A DNA stretch of 64,000 nt from Syncephalis plumigaleata (taxonomy: Eukaryota; Zoopagomycota; Zoopagomycetes; Zoopagales; Piptocephalidaceae), in contig JAIXMF010000008.1 in NCBI GenBank assembly GCA_025201365.1, positions 620,001 to 684,000 of the forward strand, read 5' to 3'. Positions 19,644-32,503 of the stretch are shown in pieces; positions within the stretch are counted from its first letter, which is position 1; every line of letters starts with the position of its first letter. Under the pieces are notes generated by a model. It worked only from the letters and a program-made list of their open reading frames with translations. It was not told the origin of the DNA and searched no databases. Both the position numbers and the translations under genes were made by a program.

Positions 19644-21050
19644 TTTAGCATCATCATTAGCATATCATCACTATATACTGCGATTATACTCTAGTGCGGA
19701 TAGTATAAAATGTGTATGCTGTTGCTATTATTTACCATCTTCTCCCTCCCCTCCCTCTTTTCTTTCCTTTTCACCGCATTCACACATACATGTAACACAT
19801 ATACGTACATGCATCTACGTATATGCATGCGTGTTTTTTATTATTATTATTATGAATGTGGTGTATTTTTGTAAGCAATATATAAGCGATGCTTTACTTT
19901 CCTTTGTCTTTTTAAGTGTGCTATTTTTTCTATATTCCATTTCACTCGACATCTCCTTTCCCTAACATCGCTTAGTTGATGGTCATTTTGCGACAAAGCT
20001 ATTATTAAATCTTTACCTGACAAACATATACATATATACATTGATCAATCTCAACTCTCTCCTAGTAGTTATTGTTGTCCTATGTTGCTCTTTAATAAAA
20101 TGACCTGATCGGCTCATTGAATGCACACTACATTTAATCTAGCGTATGAAATAATGAACAACCTGCTACTGCCATTATTATTATTTACTAGTCTATAATG
20201 TTAACACACATTTCTTCTTCCGTTTCCATTCGTGTTAAACGACTCGTTATCTCCATTGATCATGAGCAAAGTATGCTAGGTGGGCAAAGGCGACTCATCT
20301 CTTTATAGCTTGGATGTTATTGGATGCAATCAACGACGAGATATGCACCGACTTCCATGCGTACATCAATGACAACTTGTGTCCATCACTCGCTCACCCA
20401 CTCACTCACTCGTTCATTCACTTGTACACATCCAGTTTGTTCAACTTGCACTATCGTTTCTCTTTTTTGTATCTCGTTCTCTAATTAATACTCGTTCTAA
20501 TTTGTTTTCCCTTATAACTCCTAATTGTGATAATAATAGTAATAATAAGGGGCGCTAATCTCGGTAGAATATCTTACTTCTTGTAGACCAACCATTCTAG
20601 TATGCTTAGTAATTAGCTGCATCTCTATTGGTAAAGGTTTACACTTTCTGTTGTTTCTAGTATTATTGTTCTTCCTTATACGCACGTTATACTTGCTTGC
20701 GTATACTCTCCTCTCAATCCCTTTCTTCCTCTTCGTGCGTGTGTGTATGTATGCGTATACGTAGACACACGTACGTACCTATACACTTACTATTTGGCGT
20801 TGTCTTCCCTTTCTTTGACCTTCCCCCTTTTTACTTGCGCCACTTGTTCCCTTTCTTTTCTAGTCTAATTAGCCTACAATAGACCAGTTAATCTTGTCAA
20901 ATACTAGAGCGAATTGGTGCATCCCTCCTATAGAACAACGATACTTTGTTGATATATACTGATATATTATTGCTCTATTTATTCTCACTCCCTCTCTTAC
21001 TCTTTCTTTTTTATTAATTCATTAGAAGTCTATGTATCTACTTAGTTATA

Positions 21051-21076
21051 CTACTACTACTACTACTACTACTAGT
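21051..21076. repeat. CTA trinucleotide microsatellite
   Basis: Eight to nine perfect CTA units. Confidence 0.9.
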
Positions 21077-22089
21077 TAATTTACACTTTGTTAAACCTAT
21101 ATCCTCGATTCAATCTCCTTTTTATTTGTTTGATTCAATCACGTGGATGAATATTATTGTTATAGCGTCAGAGTATTGAAAAGTATAATTCAGTAACTCG
21201 ACGTTTACTAGTAATATTCCTATCATCGATTACATGTAAGTATCGGTATTAGTAGTGCTACTCATTTAAGGTATCAATGGATTGGATGAATATATGCGTG
21301 TGTATATATGGAGTATGGTGTATGGTATTGAATGTCCGATTTATTTTCCACTATTATGGATGTTTAGCAAGTAGAGTGTTGCTTAGATAAGTACACGTTA
21401 CCAAGGCGAGTGTACTACACTATAATGATGTTACCGTTGTTATCAATAGATTATTACCACTATTGGACAACAGTAACAACCTATTGATAATGTTATTAAG
21501 TAAATACAACAAGTTGATTGATGGTAAACAACTTGTTCTTCGCCAATTAACATAATTAATAATTGGCATGTTGTTTGGCAAAGAAAAAAAAGGAAAAGAT
21601 ACCGCATCCTTGCAACACTCTATTAGCTGACGACTATTTAGTTGGTTACCAACTCCTTGATTATTGAATGGCTTTCGTTTCCATCCAGTGTGTGTGTGTG
21701 TGTGTGTATGCGTGCTACACCAGTGACCTACACATCCTCGTTTCCATCCGTTCATTACTCTTACCACCCTTCTATTCCACTGCTCGTCTTTCTTTCCTTC
21801 TGGTTCAATTGTTTTGCAAGGTACTGGCGTAGCATGCTAAACGCTACGACAACTACTTTGTCAACGTCTACCGTCTATTGCCTATTGTCTATTACTGTCA
21901 CATTGGTCGTCGTGCTAACCTTGTTGTTCTCTTGTCAATATTCCGTTTATTACCGGTGGTATAGACATTTGGTTCTACCATTTCATATATATAGTCTCGA
22001 GCAAGGTTTGCTCGTCAGCCATTGAACGTGGACGTGAAGGACGGTCTCGTGTGGAGTAGCGAGTTACTTTTCTTTTATTCCTTCTTGTC

Positions 22090-25000
22090 ATGGCTCGTGG
22101 AAATAATCGTACCTCTACGATTGATGGCGAGGACCATAATCTCGTGCAATTACCTGTCAATTCGGCAAATCCAACCGCTGTCACTCAAGCGTTAAAAAAT
22201 TGTCATGCCCAAGGCCAACCTTACGCTGATTGTGGCACCAATGCCTTAGTGGTCGTTAATCCTGGTCGTGTACTAGCATTGATGCACGATGAATGTGCCA
22301 AACAGTATGCTAAGGAGTACAAGGAGAGTGGTCAGAGTACGACGAAAACGTCACCACTATCACCACATATCTTCTCCCTTGCATCAAAGGCCTATTTGCA
22401 CCTACGTCGTTTAGGTCAGGATCAAGCAATTATTATGAGGTAAGCTGTCATTATTACTATTTTTATTGTTATTGTTGTAGTTATTAATGTAATATGATGT
22501 AGTGGTATTGCTGGCAGCGGTAAAACTGAAAGTCATCGAGCTCTTGTGCGTCAACTATGCTTGTTGGCCGCACATTCAAAGAAAGATGCCAAGATGCACG
22601 CTCAGGTGCAACAGGCTCAGCATGTACTAGAGGCTTTCGGTAACGTACGTAGCAGTAATAACCCCAATGCCTCCAGCTATGGTCTATTCGAGGAGTTACA
22701 ATTCAATGAGCGTGGTCGTGTCATTGGTGCCAAGTTTCTTACTTTCGGCTTCGATAAGACACGTATGTTGGCGGTCAGTCCGCAAGAACGTAGTTTCCAC
22801 GCCTTCTACTATTTGCTAGCCGGTGCCACAAGTGAAGAGCGTCAGCGTTGGCAACTACGCGATCTATCCTTTTATGCTTATCTACGTGGGCGCGCCACTC
22901 AAATTCCCGGCGTTGACGATGCACTCCGTTATCAAGAACTTACCGAGGCCATGCGGGTATGCGGCATTAAAAGTCGTGCCCGTGATCAGATATTCCAACT
23001 GCTATCGGCCATTCTACACTTGGGCGAGCTCGAGTTCGATGACGGTGAACTAGCGGATGATGCATGTGTTATTCGTAATCATGATCAACTGGAAGTGGTG
23101 GCCAGCTTACTCGGTGTCACTACCGCCGCATTGGAGACGGCACTCACTTATCAAACGAAACAGGTGCGTGGCGACGTGTGCACCGTACTACTCAATCCTG
23201 AATCCGCACGACAACACCGTGATGCCTTCGCTTGTTCACTTTACTCATTACTGTTCACCTGGCTTGTCGAGTGTCTCAATCAAAAGTTATGTCACGAGGA
23301 GGAAACCGTCAATATTGTGGCACTACTCGATCCACAGGGTTTCCGTACGACGGCGGCTGGCATGCAATCTAACAAATCGGCTACTAACGGCAACTTTGAG
23401 ACGTTCCTTACGAATTTCGCCGCTGAACGTGTACACAACTATGCGTCACGTCGTGCATTCGAGGGCCCGGTTGACGCGGAAATGCGTAATGATGGTGTAC
23501 AAATATCTCGTATACCGTATACCGATAATACGACATGTGTTGAATTACTACGTGGCAACGACTCCACCGATAGAAAGAAATCCATCCTGGCTATACTCGA
23601 CTACGAGACGGCTAAAAAGGAGAGCATCAACTCGGAGGGTCTCGCCACGAAACTTGGCCAGAAAATTGGTGCACACTCATGTTTCTCGTTGACATCGGCG
23701 AAGCACAACACGTGGACGATCAACCATTTCGGCGGCAAGGTAACCTATACCGATGCTAAAATGCTGGAGAAACACAGCGACACGCTTGTACCCGATCTAG
23801 TGAGTGTGTGTCGCGCGTCTAAACTTCCATTTATCGCCGAATTGTTCAGTACTCTCGCCATCACTACGGAAGCGGATCCACGTGACGAGAACTCGATCGT
23901 TGCTGCACGTCCGCAGGGACGATTGATCCGATCGCCATCCCGTCGATTTAAGCGTGATGCCACTCGACTCAAGACCTCCAGTAATGCTGGGGATGACCAT
24001 TCACTTAGTGACGCATATAGCGGTAAAGAATCATCCTCGCCTGGTGTCAATTCAATCAACAACGGTAAGAATGGTGGTGTGGCTCGTCAACTGGACAACA
24101 CCATGAGTGAATTCTTCATCACACTAGACGAGTGTCGAGTATGGCTAGCGTATCATGTGCAACCGAATAATCAGGACATTGCTGGTAGTGCCACTACGGG
24201 TACTGCACCGCGCTTCGATGCAAAACACGGGCAGTATCAGGTGCAAGCGTTGTTAATCGCTGAACTAGTACGTCAACGCCATAATGTACCCGATATGACG
24301 ATTGGGTTTAGTTACGAGGAATTCCTAGAGCGTTACTCGCCCATTATACAGTCGTTGCAGTTGAACACGTCACGACCACCTAAGGAAAAGGTACACGCGT
24401 TGGCAATGCTTAACCATTGGTCGGACAACGATATACGTACGGGTAATCGACGCGTATTTTTATCCGAACCCATTCGGCGCGAATTGGAACACTCCTTGAA
24501 ACAGCATGAAAAGGGTGAACGTAATAAGGAGCAACCGGATGGCGCTACTACCACCACCACCAATAATGATAATGATAATGATAAAAGTACTCGTGCTGCT
24601 TCCGCCTCCGTCAAGGGCGGTTCTATTCGTAATGGTCACACGCCCGACGCAGCAGCTCATGAACGACGCACATCGGCGTATAGCAATGCAAGCACAGGAT
24701 TCGGCAATTATCCTGTACGTACACCCGGTGGAGAAAGTCAAAGTATGGCGAGCGACGATGATGATGGCTACTTTGAAATGCGTAATCATGGTGCATTCGC
24801 CACGAGTAGTGTTCGTGCCAGTACCATTGGTAATGGTAGTGTACATGACGGTGGTAGTATACGTCACGGTAGGAATAATGCAGGTAGCGGTGATGATAAT
24901 GCATCCGCCTATGAATCCGTCTATCATGGTACACGTAGCGACGCGGGTAGGGCCGATCATCTACGACAAATGTGGGGAGACGATCCACCGAACGATAACG

Positions 25001-28000
25001 GTGCAACTGAGTTACATGGTGATAAAAATACAGGCAAGAATGAAGGAGCACAAATAGAAGATGACGACGATGATGAAGAGGAGATATCACGTCAACGTCG
25101 ATGCTGGGTATGTTGTACATGGTCACTCACCTGGTGGATTCCTACCTGTTGCCTATCGACATGCGGCAGGATGAAGCGTGACGACATACAAATGGCGTGG
25201 CGTGAAAAGGTGGCCATCTGTATTATCATCTTCTTTTGCTGTTTAATATCCGTACTCTTTATTGTATTACTACCATCGCTGTTATGTCCACGTACCTATG
25301 TGTACTCGCCCGAGGAGATCGCCTACCATCAGGGCCCGGACGATTTATACATGTCCATCTACGGTGTCGTCTACGATGTGAGCATATTCGCACGTAACGG
25401 TCATGGATCCGTGCAACGTAAAGCGAGTAGGGATGATATGATCGCGCTTGGTGGACAAGATGTCACGCCACTCTTTCCGCTCCCCTTGACGGAGACATGT
25501 CCAGGTCTAGTGTCGAAATCCTACGTCGAGGTCAAGGACAATCGTACCACCACGATGAACGCGTTCATTCATCGATCGGGCGATGACCCGCGTGTCGATG
25601 TTACGTCCGACCTACACCAGCATAATTGGTACAGCAACCACGTCCTCAAAGCATTGAAACGTAGTCGCAAGGGACAGATCGCCTTCGAGCCTAAGCGGGT
25701 GGCGGACGAGGCACGTATCAACAATCGTCGCTGGTGTATCATCGAGCAGAACGTCATCGATTTGACGTATTATTATGATACGTTGGCTGATCCAGCTGCC
25801 GCCTCGTTGAATATCACGGACTTCCAATACCTCAGCAAAGCCATTGACCCGCTATTCTCCGAGTATAACGGACAGGATAACACGGAACGATTTCTGCGTA
25901 TTAATCCACCATCTGCACGTAAAATGCTTTACAACTGTATGCTGAATAACTTCAAGGTGGGCGTGGTCGATCAACGTCACTCCATTCGGTGTCAGCTTGC
26001 CGACTATCTACTATTAACCACGGCCTGCTTGCTTGTTGCGGTTATTTTCGTTAAATTCTTGGCCGCTCTACAACTTGGTACACGTCGTAATCCGGAGGAT
26101 CATGACAAATTCGTTATTTGTCAGGTGCCTTGCTACACGGAGGGTGAAGACTCGCTACAACGCGCCTTCGAATCATTGGCCATGCTCAACTACGACGACA
26201 AACGCAAGCTAATCTTCGTCATTGCCGACGGTATGATTGTTGGTAGTGGTAACGATCGTCCCACACCACGTATTGTACTGGATCTACTCGGTGTCGATCC
26301 TAAATACAATCCAGATCCATTGCCGTTCAAGAGTGTAGGCGAGGGTGCTAACCAGTTGAACTACGGCAAGGTCTACTCCGGTCTGTACGAATACGAGGGA
26401 CACGTCGTACCCTATCTCGTAGTGGTGAAAGTGGGTCGACCCACCGAGCGTAATCGTCCTGGTAATCGTGGTAAACGTGACTCGCAAATTGTACTCATGC
26501 GATTCCTTAATCGTGTCCACTTTGATCGTGCCATGTCACCACTCGAATTGGAGGTCTACCATCAACTGAAGAATGTCATCGGTGTACATCCCAGTTTCTA
26601 CGAGTACATTCTCATGGTGGATGCCGACACACAAGTATCACCACAATCGCTTAATCGTCTCATCTCGTGTATGTTGCACGACCAACGGGTAATGGGTATT
26701 TGCGGTGAGACTCGCTTAGCAAACGAGGATCTTACATGGGCCACAATGATTCAAGTGTACGAATACTACATCTCCCATCATATGGCCAAAGCGTTCGAGT
26801 CCCTATTCGGTTCAGTTACTTGTTTGCCCGGTTGTTTCTGCATGTATCGTGTACGCACTCCGGTCAAGAATCGCCCATTGATTATCGCCGATGACGTTGT
26901 AACCGCTTATTCCGAGAATCATGTTGATACGCTGCATAAGAAGAATTTGCTATCCCTCGGTGAGGATCGTTACTTGACCACACTCATGCTTAAACACTTC
27001 CCGCAATACAAGATGACCTTTACACCGGACGCCACTTGTGAGACGGCAGCACCCGAGAAATGGTCGATTCTCCTGTCACAACGTCGTCGATGGATTAACT
27101 CGACTATTCACAATTTAATCGAATTGCTATTCCTGGAAGATTTGTGCGGTTTCTGCTGTTTCTCCATGCGATTCGTGGTGATGATCGACTTGGTCGGTAC
27201 CATCTTGATGCCTGCCTCACTCGTCTACATCGCGTATCTCATCTACTTAGTGATTGAGGCTCAGAACTCTGGTAGTCCCACCGGTACAAGTTTCGTATCG
27301 CTAATCATTCTAGTGGCTGTCTACGGTCTACAAGCGGTTATCTTTATTTTGAAACGACAATGGCAACACATTGGCTGGATGATCATCTACTTGCTTGCCA
27401 TGCCAATCTTTTCCTTCCTGATTCCAATCTACTCGTTCTGGCATTTCGACGATTTCTCCTGGGGTAACACGCGTGTTGTCGTCGGCGAGAACAAGAAGAA
27501 GAAGGTGATCGTGATGGGCGAGGAGGAGAAATTCGATCCACGTAAGATTCCTATGCGCACATGGGCACAATACGAGCAGGAGATGTGGGAGGTAGGCTCG
27601 AATGGTTCGCGCGACTCTCGTATTTCGGGTGCCACTGGATACACGCACAACACGTATCGTAGTAAGGCAGCATCGCGTACAGGAGCTGAATCGTATTATG
27701 GTGGTGGTGGTGCTAATACCAATATTGACATGGGATCTAAACGATTATCCGGTCATCAAATGGACACTACGATGAATATGTCACAAGGATATCATCATCA
27801 GCAGCAGTATCGTATGAGCCATACTGCATCCATTATGAATGGACATGATCCTAATAGTAATCTACCACCTCATTCGGATCATCGATTATCTTATTCTAAT
27901 TCAACCGGTGATCTAATGAATCAACCGCAGCAACCATACTATTCACCTAGTGGACATGTCATTGATCCACGTCAATCGGCCGTCTATAATCCTAGTGGTC

Positions 28001-28344
28001 ATCATTCATCATCGCATTATCATTCGCGCAGCGAGTATAATCCTACAACGAATATAGATAGCAATAACGGTGGTACTATACCACGTCCTATATCCGCATT
28101 TAGCACTACCGGTCGCTATTCAATGACAAGTAGTGGCAATGCTAATAATGGTTCAACCGGTCAACAACCAAGCGATGAACGTCTTATGGGCTCCATTCGG
28201 CAAATACTATCCACGAGCGATTTAATGACCATTACTAAGAAGCAAGTGCGGGACCAGCTGAGTATGATGTACGGCGTGGATCTAACACCGCGCAAGGATT
28301 TCATTAACAATGCTATCGAGATGATCCTACAAGGTCGTCTATAA
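22090..28344 (+). CDS. Chitin synthase with myosin-like motor head (class V type)
   Basis: Exons 22090-22439 and 22503-28344 join in phase (IIMS-GIAGSGKTESH), giving 2063 residues. Residues ~1-470 form a myosin-like head: the P-loop GIAGSGKTES is intact, but switch I is degenerate (NPNASSYGLFEELQF), so motor activity is doubtful while ATP binding is plausible. Membrane segments lie near 1016-1046 and 1280-1303, with a cytochrome b5-like module between them (~1055-1100, YMSIYGVVYDVSIFA). The glycosyltransferase 2 core follows: VDADTQ near 1487, GEDRYLT near 1625 and QRRRW near 1642. Membrane helices follow to ~1760, then a Ser/His/Asn-rich linker and a DEK_C-like end (last ~58 residues). It polymerises UDP-GlcNAc into chitin at the plasma membrane, usually at growing tips. 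No break is visible in 5.8 kb of exon. Confidence 0.95.
22440..22502 (+). other. Intron splitting the chitin synthase P-loop codon
   Basis: 63-nt intron, donor GTAAGC, acceptor TGTAG. It interrupts a Ser codon just before the ATP-binding loop, the only intron needed in the gene. Confidence 0.9.
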
Positions 28345-29725
28345 TACCACAATGATAGTGCTAGTAGTAATACACTAGTCATTGTTGTTATAAATCTCTA
28401 CAACTATTACAAATGGCTATTGATATCCTTTCACTTTTTGATCAATTAATAAATTTCCATTTATTCTAATAAGCATTATTATCCTCTACCAATGAATGAA
28501 TAAGCAAGTGTATTAATTACTTTTATTAATGCCTTTATGCTTTCTCTTTCTTGTTGTATCAACTCTGTTTATTTGTTTATTTGTTTGTATTCAATAAGCA
28601 TATGTGCTCATTCACTCTATTCACTCCTACTGCTATTCATACTATTTGTCTCTCTGCTTCTATTCTCATTCAGCTAATAAACACCATATCAACTTCATAC
28701 ATATCGCTGTATTCTCTGCACTCTATTGAACATACTCTGCTTTCAACCAATACAACTAGTTACTACTACTACTACCACTGCTATTTCTATCATTCATATT
28801 CAGTTATCAGCAGTATACAATCAACTAGAATATATCACTCATCCACTCACTGATTATGCATTAATATTAATGGATGTATATTTGCCTGTAGTCATTGTAA
28901 TGAATTGTATAGCAAATCATCGAACAACACAATAGATACTGATCATCTGACATGATCGTGCGTGCATTGACATGAATACACTACTACTACCTAATACTTG
29001 AATCATGAACTATAACTGAATGACAGCATAGTTTACAAGTAGAAACAATGGTTTAATGGTCATTGCCATCATAGTTGGAGTGTATTCAATGACTTGTCTA
29101 TCATCTCGAATGCTCTAATGTTAACTAGTTGTATACCAATGCATCATGTAGATCGAGCTATTATTGAAACTAACTCGAATTCCATTCCATTTCAACATCA
29201 ATCATACACGTTTCAATTGCAGCTGAATTCAATACACTATTATGGATTTTATCCACGTTAGCCGCAATATAATCAGGACCCTAATAGCATTCAAGATCTA
29301 TTATGGCCTTTATTGATGCTGGTTTGCAATAAAGTCAGTACCCTAGCGTCATTCAATGCCTATAATTAGCAACTACACATGACGAACGGTTCCATGGCTC
29401 GTTTATTTGATACTTCGTTTTGAAAGGCATCCCAATATATTATTCTGGATTTCATCCACGTGAGATGTAACAGAATCACAACCATAAATGAGTACCGTAA
29501 ATGTCGCCTAATATCTATCATTCGAAATTACACAAGGCGAACGGTTCCGTGGCTCGTTTATTTGCTATAACGTTTGAAAACACTTCAATGTCGTAGCCAT
29601 CGACTACTCACCTATAAATGAGCAGCCATTTGCCGTGAACAATTCGATAGCTCACTATCCTCTTCTCATTTACACGCACAATATAACCACATCCACTTCT
29701 TTATTCTTAGGTCATAACGAACAGT
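28345..29725. other. Spacer with diverged tandem repeats
   Basis: No supportable gene. The first 800 bases are AT-rich. From about 29236 to 29570 there are imperfect direct repeats described separately, directly upstream of the first secreted kinase-like gene. Confidence 0.55.
29236..29570. repeat. Diverged direct repeats upstream of secreted kinase-like gene
   Basis: Two related blocks. ATGGATTTTATCCACG (29240 onward) matches TCTGGATTTCATCCACG (about 200 bases later). CGAACGGTTCCATGGCTCG (from 29383) matches CGAACGGTTCCGTGGCTCG (from 29538) and both continue TTTATTTG. Within the first block, TCAGGACCCTA...CATTCAA (29273) is echoed by TCAGTACCCTA...CATTCAA (29335). The repeats are old and partly eroded. 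They could be duplicated promoter modules or a decayed repeat family. Confidence 0.75.
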
Positions 29726-31040
29726 ATGCGGATAACTCCACACTCTACATTGGCTATTAGCACTTGTGCTTTAGCATTGTTATCCCAGCTACCCAGCACT
29801 CACTCATATGGCGGCTTTTTCAACAACAATGGCAAGCTATTCATACGTAGTCTATCCTATGTCTGCTAACTTGTTTATAGGTGACTTTCCTATAACCACT
29901 TTTGCCCAGAAATATGTCCAAGCAAACAAGGATACGCTTGAACTATCGAATATACGCTGGGGCGGTGGTAATGGAGAGCTTAGGCTAGCTCGTGTAATTT
30001 GGAAACAGAAAGATGCCTTTATGAAATGTGATCAAGTACCTGACAATCCACATCAATCCCATATAATCAATGAAGTAAAAGCATTCAACGTAAGTGTATC
30101 GATCTATTATTCAAATAACCTAACTCATCATATGATATAAAATAGGCATTGAAGGAATTAAAGAGGAAGTTGGAAAAAGGGGAGCTGTCAAACGACTACG
30201 CAACAGGTCGAGAAAATGTCATGGATCCCTTGCATCGATTTGCCTTTACTGAGAACGGTCCGGCGGATATTAACTTGGCCGATCCCAAGCAGATGTACGT
30301 ATGTCATCTTTACAGCTTCATTGAGGGGATGAACCTAAAAGAATACCTCAAAAACAACAACAATGTCAATGTATATAAGAGTGCTGCCAAAATAGTACCT
30401 GATATTATTAAAGGTATGCATTACGGTCATTCATATATGTGCAATATGATTATTAATTGCTTTGTAGGTTTGATGTATCTTTACAATGCCGGTATTATCT
30501 ATCATGATACGCTTATACCTAGTAAGTAAACATTATTGCCATTAGACGCGCTAACAATGGAGCATAGATGTTATGCTACAGCTAGATTCAGATCGCAATG
30601 TACTTGGTGCAAAGATCATTGATCTGGATATAACAGAAGTATTTAAAAAGGAGCAAGGCTGGCAACCTATAAACCTGAATGGCAAGGAACACTTGTCACC
30701 AAATCCACGCCAAAGATACAATAGCTGCAATGATTTTAAGCTTACGCTGACAAAATTTTTGTATATGTTTGTTGACGTTCATACAGAGAATCCTTTTAGG
30801 ATGAGTTATATGGATGACTATTCATTTGCTTTAGTTTGTTTAAACCAACTTAGGATTATGCTAAGTTATTATAACATAAGAGGACTAACGGCAGATGGTT
30901 CAGCGCCATCACCATATGATGTAAGAGCAGCCATGGCTGAAATGCTTCCTCTTGTAAAAGCGATATACACATTAAAGCATGATCCGTTTGCTTGCTCCTC
31001 TCCTATACGCGCATTAAGAGGACTACCACCACGCATTTAA
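29726..31040 (+). CDS. Secreted kinase-fold protein, probably catalytically impaired
   Basis: Five exons fit in phase: 29726-29846, 29881-30089, 30146-30413, 30468-30521 and 30568-31040, about 374 residues. The N-terminus (residues 1-27) is a signal peptide ending near STHS. The middle has AKIVPDIIKGLMYLYNAGIIY, the helix before a kinase catalytic loop, then YHDTLIPNVML. This keeps the catalytic Asp and the Asn five residues on, but the Lys two after Asp is Leu. The metal-binding DFG equivalent is IIDLDIT. No clear glycine-rich loop is seen. I read it as an extracellular kinase-like protein with weak or no phosphotransfer. It shares plan and signal peptide with the gene at 45884. The first intron would be only 34 nt, but it is needed to avoid a stop and keeps phase. 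Confidence 0.75.
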
Positions 31041-31538
31041 TAGTTATAATCGATACACTATTAGTATACGGTAAGTACTGAGCAATAGCTAATTCATTCT
31101 ACTAAAATGCTAATATGTCATTGATTCGATTAGCAATCATATAGGCAATGAGAATGTGATGACACTCGCACAACATGACCATACAACTGCTGATATTGCT
31201 GTATGATCTAATAATTTCATCATCAATAAAGCGTATTCACTATTTCGATACAATATTATTATAGATTTTAAATGTATATATTCTTACCAACATTATTGGC
31301 AGATAACCATAATGGACAGCTATATCACATCATTTATTATAATGAATAGATGCTATAATAAACAATAGTAGTAGTAGTAGTAATATATATAGACTAGGAA
31401 GTAATACAGAAATGGATTTGTACATATTGGTTTTATTATTTCCATTACGTAGAGAGCATGATGACATTATCTGATCTGTAAATCTTCATTAAAGATTTTC
31501 TTTTTGTTATTGTTGTTTTCTTCTTTTTACGATACATC
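31041..31538. other. AT-rich spacer
   Basis: No gene seen; it contains a GTA/TAG run near 31366-31381 and AATAAA motifs near 31226. Confidence 0.5.
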
Positions 31539-32410
31539 ATGTCAACGCATTCCATTATTGAACTAAATAACGAGTCTGATTCGAATGATTCTGACTATAA
31601 ACCAGGTAGCTGCCTCTTTATTAACTATTATTCTATTCTAATACATATATATATATATATATACGTGATTGTAGGAGCAAATCTATCCAGTGACGAGGAT
31701 AGTGATAATGACTTTGTAGAATCAGATCATAATACGTAAGCACCAATAATAGTGTCATAACTTGTTTACCTGTCAAATCGTCTTACTTACGAGTAATGCA
31801 ATAAGTGAAACAATAGAAGCAACTGAGGAACGTCGTGAACGAGTTGAAGAAGCATGGACTACTATGAAAGCTGATTCAAACAAAGTGAACAAGTCGACAC
31901 TTGAATCTATAACCTCGGTGGAAATAGCGACTACTACGAATGATGATTCAAAGGAACAACATCAAGAACAAGCATCTGTATCTGATAAACAAGTAGCTGT
32001 TGCTACTGCTACAAGTGATGAACAACAGCCACAGCAACAGCAGCCATCATTGCCGCCACTTAAATCACGACGACGTAAGAATCGTGAGGATATTTTCGCT
32101 TCATACTTGGGTAAATCAGAGATCGCATCACAAGTACGTGTAAAGAAAGCACGTACACCCAACACATTGGAGCAATCGAAAAACGATTGGGATTCCTTTG
32201 TTCATCGTGAAGGTATCCGTGATGATTTAACCTTTATCAACAAAGATGGGTAAGTATATGTGTACACGTGTATACACGATAGCTATACATACTAATTCAA
32301 TTGTGAATGATGCTAGATTCTTAGAGAAGCAAGCTTTTCTAGAACGAGCCTCCGATCGTGGTAGCGAGAGTATTAAATCAATGAAGAAAACTACACGTCG
32401 CCGTTATTGA
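31539..32410 (+). CDS. SWC5: SWC5/CFDP1-type BCNT protein (SWR1 chromatin remodeller subunit)
   Basis: Four exons in phase: 31539-31605, 31675-31735, 31794-32249 and 32317-32410, 225 residues. The N-terminal half is acidic (SDSNDSDY, LSSDEDSDND), as in Swc5, where it contacts H2A-H2B. The C-terminal BCNT domain is clear: LEQSKNDWDSFVHREGIRDD, then GFLEKQAFLERASDRG, ending in KKTTRRRY. Swc5 supports exchange of H2A for H2A.Z by the SWR1 complex in the nucleus. The length is slightly below yeast Swc5 (about 300). It is convergent with the prolyl-tRNA synthetase gene, less than 100 nt apart. Confidence 0.88.
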
Positions 32411-32503
32411 TGATGATAAAGTAAGCTGTACGCTTTGTCATTTATTAAACATACGTACAAACGTACTATTTCCTATCTCATTCTCTTTCCTCCTTTCCTC
32501 TTC

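Larger units (their letters stand above)
19336..22089. other. Spacer with microsatellites upstream of chitin synthase
   Basis: No supportable gene in 2.75 kb. It holds an AT run at 19613-19641, TTTC/TCTC tracts near 19460-19500, a CTA run at 21051-21076 and a GT run near 21689-21708. The last few hundred bases are pyrimidine-rich, as often seen before fungal start codons. Confidence 0.55.

Noticed and set aside
24460-25126. Long Thr/Ile- or His/Tyr-rich frames opposite or beside the chitin synthase linker
   Set aside because: Shadow frames of the repetitive Asn/Ser/His-rich coding region.
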